In this document: positions 35,993-45,044 of the stretch, piece after piece
Layout: each line of letters begins with the position of its first letter
Numbering within the stretch: the stretch's first letter is position 1
NCBI RefSeq assembly: GCF_042651065.1
Contig: NZ_JBHSCH010000017.1
Location: 1-64,000 of the forward strand
Source of the DNA: Pseudoroseomonas aestuarii
Lineage (GTDB): Bacteria; Pseudomonadota; Alphaproteobacteria; Acetobacterales; Acetobacteraceae
Direction of reading: 5' to 3'
Length of the DNA: 64,000 nucleotides
The notes under the pieces: generated by a model
The model's input: only the letters and a program-made list of their open reading frames with translations
What the model was told of the DNA's origin: nothing
Databases searched by the model: none
Program-made: the position numbers and the translations under genes

Positions 35993-36605
35993 ACGTTTCG
36001 GCAAGCGACTCGGGGATGTGCTGCTCTCGGCGGCGCTGCTGCTGCTGCTCTCGCCGCTGCTGCTGGGGGTGGCGCTGGCGGTGCGGCTGTCGCTCGGCCG
36101 CCCGGTGCTGTTCCGCCAGGAGCGGGCGGGGCGCGATGGCCGGCCCTTCACCCTGCTGAAGTTCCGCAGCATGCGCGACGGCCCGGGCGAGGATGCGGAG
36201 CGCCTCACCCCCTTCGGCCGCCGCCTGCGCGCCAGCGCGCTGGACGAGCTGCCGCAGCTCGTCAACGTGCTGCGCGGCGAGATGAGCCTGGTGGGGCCGC
36301 GCCCGCTGCCCATGGCCTACCTGCCCCGCTACACGCCGCGCCAGCGCCTGCGGCTGCGCGTCCGCCCGGGGCTGGCGGGGGCGGCGCAGGCGGCCGGGCG
36401 CAACGCCCTGCCCTGGCCCGAGCGGCTGGAGCTGGATGCCCGCTACGCCGGGCGCGTGACGGCGCTGGCCGACCTGCGCGCCGCCCTTGGCACGCTGCGC
36501 ATCCTGCTCTCCGGCCGCGGCGTGAGCGCGCCCGGCCACGCCACCATGCCGCGGCTGGACAGCCCGGCCACCCACAGGGCCGCTGGCAGATCCACGGAAT
36601 TTTAG
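35985..36605 (+). CDS. Undecaprenyl-phosphate sugar-1-phosphate transferase (PglC-like priming enzyme)
   Basis: The 206-residue monotopic transferase has KRLGDVLLSAALLLLLSPLLLG (re-entrant helix), RPVLFRQERAGRDGRPFTLLKFRSMRD, the catalytic Asp-Glu in SALDELPQLVNVLRGEMSLVGPRPLP and VRPGLAGAAQAAGRNALPW. The short form, without an N-terminal domain, matches PglC, which starts glycans with bacillosamine phosphate. The start is GTG 35985 (VYERFGKR) overlapping the previous stop by 8 bp. ATG 35989 is out of frame. Confidence 0.87.
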   Translation: MYERFGKRLGDVLLSAALLLLLSPLLLGVALAVRLSLGRPVLFRQERAGRDGRPFTLLKFRSMRDGPGEDAERLTPFGRRLRASALDELPQLVNVLRGEMSLVGPRPLPMAYLPRYTPRQRLRLRVRPGLAGAAQAAGRNALPWPERLELDARYAGRVTALADLRAALGTLRILLSGRGVSAPGHATMPRLDSPATHRAAGRSTEF

Positions 36606-36772
36606 AACCTGAGGTTGAATTTAGGGCTTGAAGCCACAGCCGGAGTTTGATTGGCTACGCTCATGTTCACAAAAAAGTGATCGGAGCGATGGTGGCATTC
36701 CAGAGCAGATCGATCGGCGACGCCTCTGCCCGTCGGGCGGGGGTGCTGCTGTTCTCCGGGCGGGGCCAGGAC
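36606..36772 (+). promoter_or_regulatory. AT-rich gap with a candidate operator, before the PglE-like gene
   Basis: The first 85 bp are AT-rich (GGTTGAATTTAGGGCTTG and similar). AAAAAGTGAT occurs at 36672-36681, the same 10-mer as at 32105-32114. In-frame TTG and ATG codons (36647, 36689) could extend the aminotransferase, but this part does not resemble the family. It probably holds an internal promoter for the second half of the locus. Confidence 0.4.
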
Positions 36773-37909
36773 ATGCCGCCGCCACGCCAGCGGCTGCATC
36801 TCTCGCCCCCCAGCCTGGCCGGAGGCGAGCTGGCCACCCTCAGCCAGACCCTCTCCTCCGGCTGGCTCGCCCCCGCCGGCCCGATGCCCGCCGCCTTCGA
36901 GCGCGCCGTGGCCGAGACCACCGGCTTCGCGCATGCGGCGGCGGTGGCCTCGGGCACGGCGGCGCTGCACCTGGCCTACCGGGTGCTCGGGGTGGAGCGC
37001 GGCGACGAGGTCTGGACGCAGAGCCTCACCTTCGTCGCCACCATCGCCCCCGCCGTGCAGATGGGCGCCCGCCCCCGCTTCCTCGACGTCTCGGCCGAGA
37101 GCTGGACGCTCGACCCCGACGTGCTGGAGAGCCAGCTGCGCGCCGCCGCCCGGCGCGGGCGCCTGCCGCGCGCCGTGGTGCCGGTCGATCTCTACGGCCA
37201 GTCCTGCGACCTCGACGCCATCCTGGCGCTGTGCGGCCGCTGGGGCGTGCCCGTGCTGTGCGACAGCGCCGAGGCGCTGGGTGCCCTCTACCGCGGCCGC
37301 CCGGTGGGCAAGGGCGCGGCGCTGGCCGCCTTCTCCTTCAACGGCAACAAGATCATCACCGCCGGCGGCGGCGGCGCCCTGGTGTCGGACGACGCGGCGC
37401 TGATCGAGCGCGCCCGCCACCTGGCCAACCAGGCCAAGGAGGTGGCGCCGCACTACCAGCACGAGACCACCGGCTATTCCTACGGCCTCTCCTCGGTGCT
37501 GGCGGCGGTGGGGCTGGCGCAGATCACCGCGCTGCAGGCGCGCGTGGCGGCGCGGCGGCAGGTCTTCGCCCGCTACGCCGCCGGCCTCTCCGGCCTGCCC
37601 GGGCTGAGCCTGATGCCGGAGCCGGAATGGGGCCACGCCACGCGCTGGCTGAGCGTCGTCCAGCTCGACCCGCGCCGCTTCGGCGCCACGCCGGAAATGG
37701 CCCGCCGCGCCCTCGACTCCGCCAACATCGAGAGCCGGCCGGTGTGGAAGCCGCTGCACATGCAGCCCGCCTTCCGCGGCATACGCTGCCATGGCGCCGG
37801 CCTGTCCAACCAGCTCTTCGAGCGCGGCCTCTGCCTGCCCAGCGGCGCGATGAGCGCCGAGGAGCAGGACCGCGTCATCGCCGTGCTGCGCTCCTGCTGC
37901 CGGGGCTGA
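36773..37909 (+). CDS. DegT/DnrJ/EryC1/StrS aminotransferase, PglE-like
   Basis: The 378-residue PLP enzyme has LSPPSLAGGELATL, SSGWLAPAGP, the Schiff-base Lys193 in FNGNKIITAGGGGALV, and IESRPVWKPLHMQPAF and CLPSGAMS near the C-terminus. These closely follow PglE-type UDP-4-keto-6-deoxy-GlcNAc aminotransferases of the bacillosamine pathway. The start at 36773 has AGGA 6 bp upstream and leads straight into the family's N-terminus. It would accept the product of the PglF-like gene at 41464. Confidence 0.85.
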   Translation: MPPPRQRLHLSPPSLAGGELATLSQTLSSGWLAPAGPMPAAFERAVAETTGFAHAAAVASGTAALHLAYRVLGVERGDEVWTQSLTFVATIAPAVQMGARPRFLDVSAESWTLDPDVLESQLRAAARRGRLPRAVVPVDLYGQSCDLDAILALCGRWGVPVLCDSAEALGALYRGRPVGKGAALAAFSFNGNKIITAGGGGALVSDDAALIERARHLANQAKEVAPHYQHETTGYSYGLSSVLAAVGLAQITALQARVAARRQVFARYAAGLSGLPGLSLMPEPEWGHATRWLSVVQLDPRRFGATPEMARRALDSANIESRPVWKPLHMQPAFRGIRCHGAGLSNQLFERGLCLPSGAMSAEEQDRVIAVLRSCCRG

Positions 37910-37911
37910 GC

Positions 37912-39159
37912 ATGCGCATCCTCTACCTGCACCAGCATTATTCCGGCCCGGCCGGCGCCACCGCCACCCGCAGCCACGCGCTGGCCCATGCCCTGGCGGC
38001 GCGCGGCCACCACGTCACCCTCGCCTGCGGCCGCTACGAGGGGGCGGTGACCGGCCTGGCCGGCGCCTTCCGTGGCGGGCGGCGGGAAGGGCTGGTGCGC
38101 GGCCTGCGCATCGTCGAGTTCGACATCGGCTGCGGCAACGCGCAGGGCCTCGGCGGGCGCGGCCTCTCCTTCGGCCGCTACGCCGCCCGCGCCGCGCGCC
38201 TCGCCCTCGGCGGCCGGTGGGACCTGGTGGTGGCCAGCTCCACCCCGCTCACCGTGGTGCTGCCGGCGCTGCTGGCGCGGCGGCTGCGCGGCACCCCCTT
38301 CCTCTACGAGATGCGCGACCCGTGGCCGGAGCTGCCGCGCGCCCTGGGGGGCGTGCCCGGCTGGGCGCTCTCCGGCATGGAGAGGCTGGCCGACGCCGCC
38401 TGCCGCCAGGCCGCCGCCGTGGTGGCGCTGAGCGAGGGCATGGCCGAGACGGCGCTGGGCCGCGGTGCCGCGGCCCAGCGCGTGCACGTGGTGCCGAATG
38501 GCTGCGACCTCGACCTGTTCGGCCCGCAGGTCGCCCCCTGGCGCCCGGCGGAGGTGGCGCCGTGGGAGGTGCTGGCCGTCTATGCCGGCGCGCATGGCCG
38601 CGCCAACGGGCTGGATTCGCTGCTCGAGGCGGCCGCCCTGCTGCGCGCCGGGGGCGAGCGGCGCATCCGCATCCTGCTGGTGGGCGAGGGCGGCGAGAAG
38701 CCGCGCCTGCGCGCGCAGGCGGCGGAGCGCGGGCTGCACAACGTCACCTTCCTGCCCGCCATGCCGAAGCGGAAGCTGGCCTCGCTGCTGGCCGGCGCGC
38801 AGCTCGGCGTGCAGTGCCTGGCGCCAGTGCCGGAATTCGCCGAGTGGACGGCGCCCAACAAGCTGATGGACTACCTGGCCGCCGGCCTGCCGGTAGTGGC
38901 CAATCTCTCCGGCCGCGCAGCCCGGCTGCTGGCCGAGGGCCCCTGCGGCATCGCCACTCCCCCCGGCGATGCCGCAGCGATGGCCCAGGCGCTGCGCTGG
39001 ATGGCGGACAACCCCGCCCTGCGCCAGGCGATGGGCCGCAGCGCGCGGGATCAGGCGGTGCGCCGCTGGGACCGCCGCCTGCTGGCCAGCCAGTTCGCCG
39101 GCATCGTCGAGGAGGCCGCGGCGCCGGCGGCCACGCTGGAGGCGCTGGCCGCCGCATGA
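37912..39159 (+). CDS. Glycosyltransferase family 4 (WbuB-like)
   Basis: The 415-residue GT-B enzyme begins MRILYLHQHYSGPAGATATRSHALA, typical of WbuB-like transferases. It has YEMRDPWPELP, VPNGCDLDLFGP, and the donor site LLVGEGGEKPRLRAQA with EFAEWTAPNKLMDYLAAGLPVV. It probably adds an N-acetyl-amino sugar to the lipid-linked primer. It begins 2 bp after the aminotransferase stop and overlaps the next gene by 4 bp. Confidence 0.88.
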   Translation: MRILYLHQHYSGPAGATATRSHALAHALAARGHHVTLACGRYEGAVTGLAGAFRGGRREGLVRGLRIVEFDIGCGNAQGLGGRGLSFGRYAARAARLALGGRWDLVVASSTPLTVVLPALLARRLRGTPFLYEMRDPWPELPRALGGVPGWALSGMERLADAACRQAAAVVALSEGMAETALGRGAAAQRVHVVPNGCDLDLFGPQVAPWRPAEVAPWEVLAVYAGAHGRANGLDSLLEAAALLRAGGERRIRILLVGEGGEKPRLRAQAAERGLHNVTFLPAMPKRKLASLLAGAQLGVQCLAPVPEFAEWTAPNKLMDYLAAGLPVVANLSGRAARLLAEGPCGIATPPGDAAAMAQALRWMADNPALRQAMGRSARDQAVRRWDRRLLASQFAGIVEEAAAPAATLEALAAA

Positions 39160-40268
39160 GCAATTCCCTCTCCGAGCTGCATTTGGTGGCCGCCGCGCGG
39201 CCCAACCTGCCGAAGCTGGCGGCGCTGTGGCACGCCCTGGCGGCGCGCCCCGGCCTGTGCCGGCCGCTGCTGCTGCACACCGGCCAGCACCACGACCCGG
39301 CGATGTTCGGCACCCACCTGGCCGATCTCGGCCTGCCGCAGCCCGACCATGCGCTGGGCATCGCCGGCGGTGGCGGGCACGCCGCCGTCACCGGCCGCAC
39401 CATGATGGCCTGCGCCGGCTTCTGGTCGGCCTGGCGCCCGGCGATGGTGGTGGTCGCCGGCGATGTCGACGGCTCGCTGGCCGCCGCGCTGGCGGCGCGC
39501 AAGCTCGGCATCCCGGTGGCGCATCTGGAGGCCGGGCTGCGCTGCGGCGACCGCGACATGCCCGAGGAGATCAACCGCCGCGCCATCGATGCCGTCAGCG
39601 ACCTGCTCTGGGCGCCGGACGAGGCGACGGCCGCGCGGCTGCTGGCGGATGGCCACGCCCCCGGCGCGGTGCGCGCCGTCGGCAACGCCATGATCGACAC
39701 GCTGCTGGCCCGCCTGCCCGCCGCCCGCGCGCGGCCGCTGCCGGAGGGGCTGGTGCCGGAGGAGTATGGCGTCGTCACCCTGCACCGCGCCGCCAATGTG
39801 GACCATCCGGCGGTCCTGGCGCGGCTGCTCTCGGCGCTGGGCGTGGCCGCCGCGGCGCTGCCCCTGGTGTGGCCGATGCACCCGCGCACGGCGAAGCGGA
39901 TGCAGGAGGCGGGGCTCGCCCTGCCGCGCGGCGTGCGGGTGTTGCCGCCGCTGGGCTATCTCGACTTCCTCGGCCTGCTGGCGCGGGCGCGGCTGGTGGC
40001 CACCGACAGCGGCGGCGTGCAGGAGGAGGCCACGGCCCTCGACCTGCCCTGCCTGACGCTGCGCCCCTCCACCGAGCGGCCGGTGACGCTGGAGGCCGGC
40101 TCCAACCGCCTGGTGCCGCCCGACCGGCTGGCCGAATCGGTGGCCGCCGTGCTCGCCGGGCACTGGCCGGCGGCGCGGCCGATCCCGCTCTGGGATGGCC
40201 GGGCGGGGGCGCGCATGGTGGCGCACTTGGCCGAGACGCTGGCGCCGCATCTGCGCGAGGTGGCCTGA
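39156..40268 (+). CDS. UDP-N-acetylglucosamine 2-epimerase family (WecB/WbpI-like)
   Basis: The 370-residue enzyme has LLHTGQHHDPAMF, AGDVDGSLAAALAARKLGIPVAHLEAGLR, MPEEINRRAIDAVSD, TLHRAANVD and ATDSGGVQEEATALDLPCLTLRPSTERPVTLEAGSN. Members invert C2 of UDP-GlcNAc (WecB) or of UDP-2,3-diacetamido-glucuronate (WbpI). Since a WbpA-like and a WbpE-like enzyme are in the same locus, the WbpI reaction is a fair alternative. It overlaps both neighbours by 1-4 bp. Confidence 0.9.
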   Translation: MSNSLSELHLVAAARPNLPKLAALWHALAARPGLCRPLLLHTGQHHDPAMFGTHLADLGLPQPDHALGIAGGGGHAAVTGRTMMACAGFWSAWRPAMVVVAGDVDGSLAAALAARKLGIPVAHLEAGLRCGDRDMPEEINRRAIDAVSDLLWAPDEATAARLLADGHAPGAVRAVGNAMIDTLLARLPAARARPLPEGLVPEEYGVVTLHRAANVDHPAVLARLLSALGVAAAALPLVWPMHPRTAKRMQEAGLALPRGVRVLPPLGYLDFLGLLARARLVATDSGGVQEEATALDLPCLTLRPSTERPVTLEAGSNRLVPPDRLAESVAAVLAGHWPAARPIPLWDGRAGARMVAHLAETLAPHLREVA

Positions 40269-41467
40269 TGCCGGCCGCCGGGCGGCCCGCCCCTTTGGTG
40301 TGCATGCTCTCCGCCGCCCATCCGCCGGCCGATCTGCGCGTCGTGGGCAAGGAGGGTGCCGCCCTGGCGGAGGCCGGCTGGCGCGTGATGCATCTCTGCC
40401 CCGGCGCGACGGCGCCTATGGCTTCCGGCGCGGCGGCGCCTATGGCTGCCGGCGCGGCCGCCGCCGAGGCGCAGGCGGCGCCGGAGCGGCATGCGGGGGT
40501 GGCGATCCGCCGCTACCGGCGGGGCTCGGGCTGGCGCGGCCGGCTGCTGGGCATTCCCGCCCTGGCGCGGCAGGCGCGCGCCACCGGCGCCGCGGTGCTG
40601 CACGCCAGCGAGCCGGATGCCTGGCTGGCCGCGCTGCTGGCGGCGCGCAAGAGCGGCGCGCGCGTGGTGCTGGACGTGCACGAGCACTATCCCTCCCGGC
40701 TGGATGGGCGGCTGCCGGCGCCGCTGCGCCCGCTCGGCCGGGCGGCGCTGCGCCTGGCCTGCCGCGCCATGGCCCGCCGCGCCGATGCGGTGGTGGTGGC
40801 CAAGGACGGGCTGGACGCCGATTTCGCCACCGCGCCCGAGACCATCCCCGTGCGCAACTACGCCGCCGCCGCGTCCATCGCGCCACGCCGGCACGCGGAC
40901 GGGCCGCTGACGCTGGTGCATCTCGGCGCGCTGGGACGGGCGCGCGGCGCGATGACCATGCTGGACGCGCTGGCGCTCTGCCCGGCCGGCACGCGGCTGC
41001 GGCTGATCGGCCGCTTCACCGATGGCTCGGAGGCCGATTTCCGCGCCCGCGCCGCGGCGCTGGGGCTCACGGAGCGGCTGGAATGGCGCGGCTGGATGCC
41101 GCATGATGCCGCCCTGGCCGAGGCCGCCACCGCCGATATCGGGCTGGTGCTGTTCCAGCCGGGGGTGGAGAACCACCGCCTGGCCCTGCCGCACAAGCTG
41201 TTCGACTGCATGCTGGCCGGTCTGCCGGTGATCGCCCCCGCCTTCGCCACCGAGGTGGCCGCCATCATCCAGGATGCCGGCAACGGCCTGCTGGTGGACA
41301 GCGCCGACCCTGAAGGCATCGCCGCCGCCGTGGCCGCGCTGGAGAGCCCCGCGCGCCGGGCCGGGATGGCCGCGCGGGGCCGCGCCGCCGCCCTCGGCCG
41401 CTATGGCTGGGCGGGCGAGGCGGAGCGGCTCGTCGGGCTCTACCGGCGGCTGGCGCCGCTGCCGTGA
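40268..41467 (+). CDS. Glycosyltransferase (GT4-like)
   Basis: The 399-residue GT-B protein begins with PLVCMLSAAHPPADLRVVGKEGAALAEAGW and has VVLDVHEHYPSRL, LVHLGALGRARGAMTMLDAL and a donor region GLVLFQPGVENHRLALPHKLFDCMLAGLPVIAP. An in-frame 24-bp duplication adds APMASGA/APMAAGA near residue 50. The acceptor is unknown. Start and stop overlap the neighbours by 1 and 4 bp. Confidence 0.84.
   Translation: MPAAGRPAPLVCMLSAAHPPADLRVVGKEGAALAEAGWRVMHLCPGATAPMASGAAAPMAAGAAAAEAQAAPERHAGVAIRRYRRGSGWRGRLLGIPALARQARATGAAVLHASEPDAWLAALLAARKSGARVVLDVHEHYPSRLDGRLPAPLRPLGRAALRLACRAMARRADAVVVAKDGLDADFATAPETIPVRNYAAAASIAPRRHADGPLTLVHLGALGRARGAMTMLDALALCPAGTRLRLIGRFTDGSEADFRARAAALGLTERLEWRGWMPHDAALAEAATADIGLVLFQPGVENHRLALPHKLFDCMLAGLPVIAPAFATEVAAIIQDAGNGLLVDSADPEGIAAAVAALESPARRAGMAARGRAAALGRYGWAGEAERLVGLYRRLAPLP
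40411..40458 (+). repeat. 24-bp in-frame tandem duplication inside the glycosyltransferase
   Basis: Positions 40411-40434 and 40435-40458 are identical except at one base. The duplication inserts eight residues in a loop between the first two Rossmann strands. Confidence 0.85.
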
Positions 41468-43503
41468 ACGGATTGCACGCCCTGCCGCGCGCCCGCGTGC
41501 AGGGCGGCGCTTCACCCACCCCTGGCCGGGGCCTATACGCGGCCCTCATGGCCCTCACCCGCATTCTGCTGAATCTTGGCCTGGACGCGCTGCTCGCCGC
41601 CCTCGCCCTGCCGCTCGCCGTCTGGATGGCCTCGCCCGGCGGCTGGCCGCCCCCGCCGCTCTGGTGGCTGGGCGCCATTCCGGGCGCGGTGGCGGCGCTG
41701 CTGCTGGCCGGCCTGCCGGTGCGGCTGCCGCAGCAATACTGGCGCTTCGCCGCGCTGAAGGATCTCGTCGCCGTGGTCGGCGCCGGGGTGGGCGGCGCGG
41801 TGCTGTTCACCCTCGGCCTCGCCCTGCTCGGCGCCTGGCGGCCGGACAACGCGGCCTTCGCGCTGATCCATGCCGGCACCCAGGCGGCTGCCCTGCTGGC
41901 GCCGCGCGTGGTGGGGCGGCTGCGGCAGGAGCGGCGCACCAACGGCTCGCTGGGGCTGGCGGCGGCGCAGCCCGCCCAGCCGGTGCTGCTGGTCGGCACG
42001 GGCGATGCCGCCGACCTCTTCATCCGCGCCCTGCTGCAGCAGCGCAGCCCGGGCTACCGCGTCGTCGGCATCCTGGCGCGGCGGCCGCGCGCGGCGGGGC
42101 GGCGCATCCATGGCTACCCGATCCTCGGCGGCTTCGAGGAGGCGGCGGAGGTGCTGGACCGGCTGCGCGCCGAGGGCCGCCCCCCCGCCACCCTGGTGCT
42201 GGCCGACCCCGACCTGCAGGGCCCGGAGCTGGAGTCCCTGCTGGACGTGGCGGACCGCCATGGCGTGCTGGTCAAGCGCGCCCCGCGGCTGACGGCGCTG
42301 GACCCGGCGCGGCGCGAGACCCCCGCCGCCAGCCGCCGCTTCGACCTGCGCCCGGTGGCGATCGAGGAGCTGCTGGACCGCCCGCAGGTGCCGCTGGACC
42401 GCGAGGGCATGGCGCGGCTGGTGCAGGGGCGGCGCGTGCTCGTCACCGGCGCGGGCGGCACCATCGGCGGCGAGTTGGCACGGCAGGTGGCGGCGCTGGG
42501 CCCGGCGCAGCTCACCCTGCTCGACCATGGCGAGTTTGCCCTCTACTCGATCGACCTGGAGCTGGCCGAGAGCCACCCCGGCGTGCCGCGCCGCGCCATG
42601 CTGGCCGATGTGCGGGACGCCGCGCGCGTCGCCGCGCTGATGGCCGAGGTGCGGCCCGAGCTGGTGTTCCACGCCGCCGCGCTGAAGCACGTGCCGATGG
42701 TGGAGAACGACCCGCTGGAGGGGCTGCTCACCAACGCGCTCGGCACCCGCATCATCGCCGACGCCGCGCGCGCCGTGGGCTGCCGCGCCATGGTGTTCAT
42801 CTCCACCGACAAGGCGGTGAACCCGACCAGCGTGATGGGCGCCTCCAAGCGCCTGGCCGAGATGTACTGCCAGGCGCTGGACAAGCAGGCGCGGAGCGGC
42901 GCGGGCGGCCAGGGGCAGGCCATGCGCTGCGTCACGGTGCGCTTCGGCAACGTGCTGGGCTCCACCGGCAGCGTGGTGCCGCTGTTCCGCCGCCAGCTCG
43001 AGCGCGGCGGGCCGCTCACCGTCACCCACCCCGACATGCGCCGCTACTTCATGACGGTGCGCGAGGCGGTGGGGCTGGTGCTGCAGGCCAGCGTCGTCGG
43101 CGCCGGGGAACGGCAGGACCAGCCGCCCGAACTGGCCGATGGCGGCATCTTCGTGCTCGACATGGGCAAGCCGGTGAAGATCGTCGACATGGCGCGGCGC
43201 ATGATCCGCCTCGCCGGCCTGCGGCCGGACGAGGACATCGAGATCCGCTTCACCGGCCTGCGCCCGGGCGAGAAGCTCTACGAGGAGCTGTTCCACGGCC
43301 AGGAGCCGCCGCGGCCGACGCGGTTCGCCGGCCTGCTCGTGGCCACGCCCCGCACCACCGATGCCGGCGCCGTGGGCGCGGCGATCGACACCATCGCCAC
43401 CGCCGCGCGCCAGGGGGCGGCCAAGCCCGCCCTCGCCCGGCTGGCCGAGATGGTCCCCGAATTCGACCACAACCCGGGGGCGCCCCCCGTGACCAGGACC
43501 TGA
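41464..43503 (+). CDS. Nucleotide-sugar 4,6-dehydratase, FlaA1/CapD/WbpM family (PglF-like)
   Basis: The 679-residue protein has about four N-terminal membrane helices and a CoA-binding-like domain (PVLLVGTGDAADLFIRAL). The SDR core has GAGGTIGGELARQ, FHAAALKHVPMVENDP and STDKAVNPTSVMGASKR. Met458 takes the place of the usual catalytic Tyr with Lys462 retained, as known for WbpM. PglF-type enzymes make UDP-4-keto-6-deoxy-GlcNAc. The GTG start at 41464 overlaps the previous stop; ATG 41548 is the alternative, and neither has a ribosome site. Confidence 0.88.
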   Translation: MNGLHALPRARVQGGASPTPGRGLYAALMALTRILLNLGLDALLAALALPLAVWMASPGGWPPPPLWWLGAIPGAVAALLLAGLPVRLPQQYWRFAALKDLVAVVGAGVGGAVLFTLGLALLGAWRPDNAAFALIHAGTQAAALLAPRVVGRLRQERRTNGSLGLAAAQPAQPVLLVGTGDAADLFIRALLQQRSPGYRVVGILARRPRAAGRRIHGYPILGGFEEAAEVLDRLRAEGRPPATLVLADPDLQGPELESLLDVADRHGVLVKRAPRLTALDPARRETPAASRRFDLRPVAIEELLDRPQVPLDREGMARLVQGRRVLVTGAGGTIGGELARQVAALGPAQLTLLDHGEFALYSIDLELAESHPGVPRRAMLADVRDAARVAALMAEVRPELVFHAAALKHVPMVENDPLEGLLTNALGTRIIADAARAVGCRAMVFISTDKAVNPTSVMGASKRLAEMYCQALDKQARSGAGGQGQAMRCVTVRFGNVLGSTGSVVPLFRRQLERGGPLTVTHPDMRRYFMTVREAVGLVLQASVVGAGERQDQPPELADGGIFVLDMGKPVKIVDMARRMIRLAGLRPDEDIEIRFTGLRPGEKLYEELFHGQEPPRPTRFAGLLVATPRTTDAGAVGAAIDTIATAARQGAAKPALARLAEMVPEFDHNPGAPPVTRT

Positions 43504-43504
43504 C

Positions 43505-44989
43505 ATGACGGCCCTCTCCCCTTTCGGCGCCGCTGCCGCGCTGGTGGATTCGCCGGAACGCTCCGTTCCGGGCTGGGAGAGGGAAATATCCGGCCTCGTC
43601 GCCGAGGCGCTGGTGGCGCGGATCGCCGCGCGCACGGCGCGGGTGGGGGTGGTGGGGTTGGGCTATGCCGGCCTGCCGCTGGCGCTGCGCTTCGCCGAGT
43701 GCGGCTTCCCCGTCTCGGGCTTCGACATCGACGCGGGGAAGGTGGCGGCCATCGCCGCCGGGCGCAGCCCGGTGCACGGCATCGAGGATGCGCGGGTGGC
43801 GGCGGCGGGCATCGCCGCCAGCACCGGCCTGGAGGGGGCGCGGGCGTGCGACGCCCTGGTCCTCTGCGTGCCGACGCCGATCGGCCGCCACAAGGAGCCG
43901 GATCTCGGCCCGGTGGCGGCGGCGCTGGCGGCGCTGCGGCCGCATCTGCGCCCCGGCCAGGTGCTGGCGCTGGAGAGCACCACCTATCCCGGCACCACCG
44001 AGGATTACGTGCTGCCCGCGCTGCGCGCCGCCGGGCTGACGCCGGGCATCGACGCCTTCGCCCTCTACAGCCCGGAGCGCGAGGACCCTGGCAACCCGGA
44101 GGGCACGGTGGGCCGGGTGCCGAAGCTGCTGGCCGGCGCCACCCCCGCCTGCCTCGCCGTGGGGCGGGCGCTCTACGGGCCGGTGGCGGCGGGGCGGCTG
44201 GTGCCGCTCTCCTCGCTGCGCGCGGCGGAGCTGGCCAAGCTCTACGAGAACGTCTTCCGCGCCGTGAACATCGGCCTCGTCAACGAGCTGAAGCGGATCA
44301 GCCACGCCCTCGGCCTCGACGTGCACGAGGTGATCGACGCCGCGGCCACCAAGCCCTTCGGCTTCATGCCCTTCCGCCCCGGCCCCGGCCTCGGCGGCCA
44401 CTGCATCCCGGTCGATCCCTACTACCTGGCCTGGAAGGCGCGCGAGCTGGGCGTGCCGAGCGACTTCGTCGAGCTGGCCGGCCGGGTGAACGACGCCATG
44501 CCGGGCTATGTCGTCTCCCGCCTGCGGGATGCGCTGGATGCGCGCGGCCGCGCCCTGCGCGGCGCGCGGCTGCTGCTGGTGGGGCTGGCCTACAAGCCCG
44601 GCGTGCCGGACACGCGGGAGAGCCCCGCGGCCGAGATCCTGCGGCTGCTGGACGGGCGCGGCGCCAGCCTCGCCTATCACGACCCGCTGGTGCCCCGCTT
44701 CACGCTGGAGCGCGGCGCGCGCGGCGGGCCGCTGCGGCTGGAGAGCCAGGCGCTGGCGCCGGATTTCGTCGCGGCGCAGGACGCGGTGCTGATCGTCACG
44801 CCGCAGCCGGGCATCGACTTCGCGGCGCTGCGCGCGGCGGCGCGGCTGGTGGTGGACACGCGCGGCGTCTACCGCGACGCCGCCGTGCAGCCGGACGGCG
44901 CCCTGCCGCCCGGCACGTTGCCCTTTGAAACGCGCGGTGATTTCCCTCCGCAGGCGGAACCGGCCTATCACCGCGTCATTCAGGCCTGA
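43505..44989 (+). CDS. Nucleotide-sugar 6-dehydrogenase (WbpA/UDP-GlcNAc type)
   Basis: The 494-residue enzyme has a 45-residue N-terminal extension, then VGVVGLGYAGLPLALRFAECGF, VPTPIGRHKEPDL and STTYPGTTEDYVLP. YENVFRAVNIGLVNELK and catalytic Cys300 in GPGLGGHCIPVDPYYLAWKARELG follow. FGFMPFRPGPGLGGHC is typical for UDP-GlcNAc (WbpA) rather than UDP-Glc dehydrogenases. The product would be UDP-GlcNAcA. It starts 1 bp after the dehydratase stop. Confidence 0.88.
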   Translation: MTALSPFGAAAALVDSPERSVPGWEREISGLVAEALVARIAARTARVGVVGLGYAGLPLALRFAECGFPVSGFDIDAGKVAAIAAGRSPVHGIEDARVAAAGIAASTGLEGARACDALVLCVPTPIGRHKEPDLGPVAAALAALRPHLRPGQVLALESTTYPGTTEDYVLPALRAAGLTPGIDAFALYSPEREDPGNPEGTVGRVPKLLAGATPACLAVGRALYGPVAAGRLVPLSSLRAAELAKLYENVFRAVNIGLVNELKRISHALGLDVHEVIDAAATKPFGFMPFRPGPGLGGHCIPVDPYYLAWKARELGVPSDFVELAGRVNDAMPGYVVSRLRDALDARGRALRGARLLLVGLAYKPGVPDTRESPAAEILRLLDGRGASLAYHDPLVPRFTLERGARGGPLRLESQALAPDFVAAQDAVLIVTPQPGIDFAALRAAARLVVDTRGVYRDAAVQPDGALPPGTLPFETRGDFPPQAEPAYHRVIQA

Positions 44990-45044
44990 GGCGCCCCCGC
45001 CAGGGGGTGGCCCATGGCCCGCGGATGACGGAGCACGCCCACCG

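Noticed and set aside
35989..36159. ATG at 35989 as start of the priming transferase
   Set aside because: This ATG is out of frame with KRLGDVLL. GTG 35985 is in frame and overlaps the Wzy-like stop.
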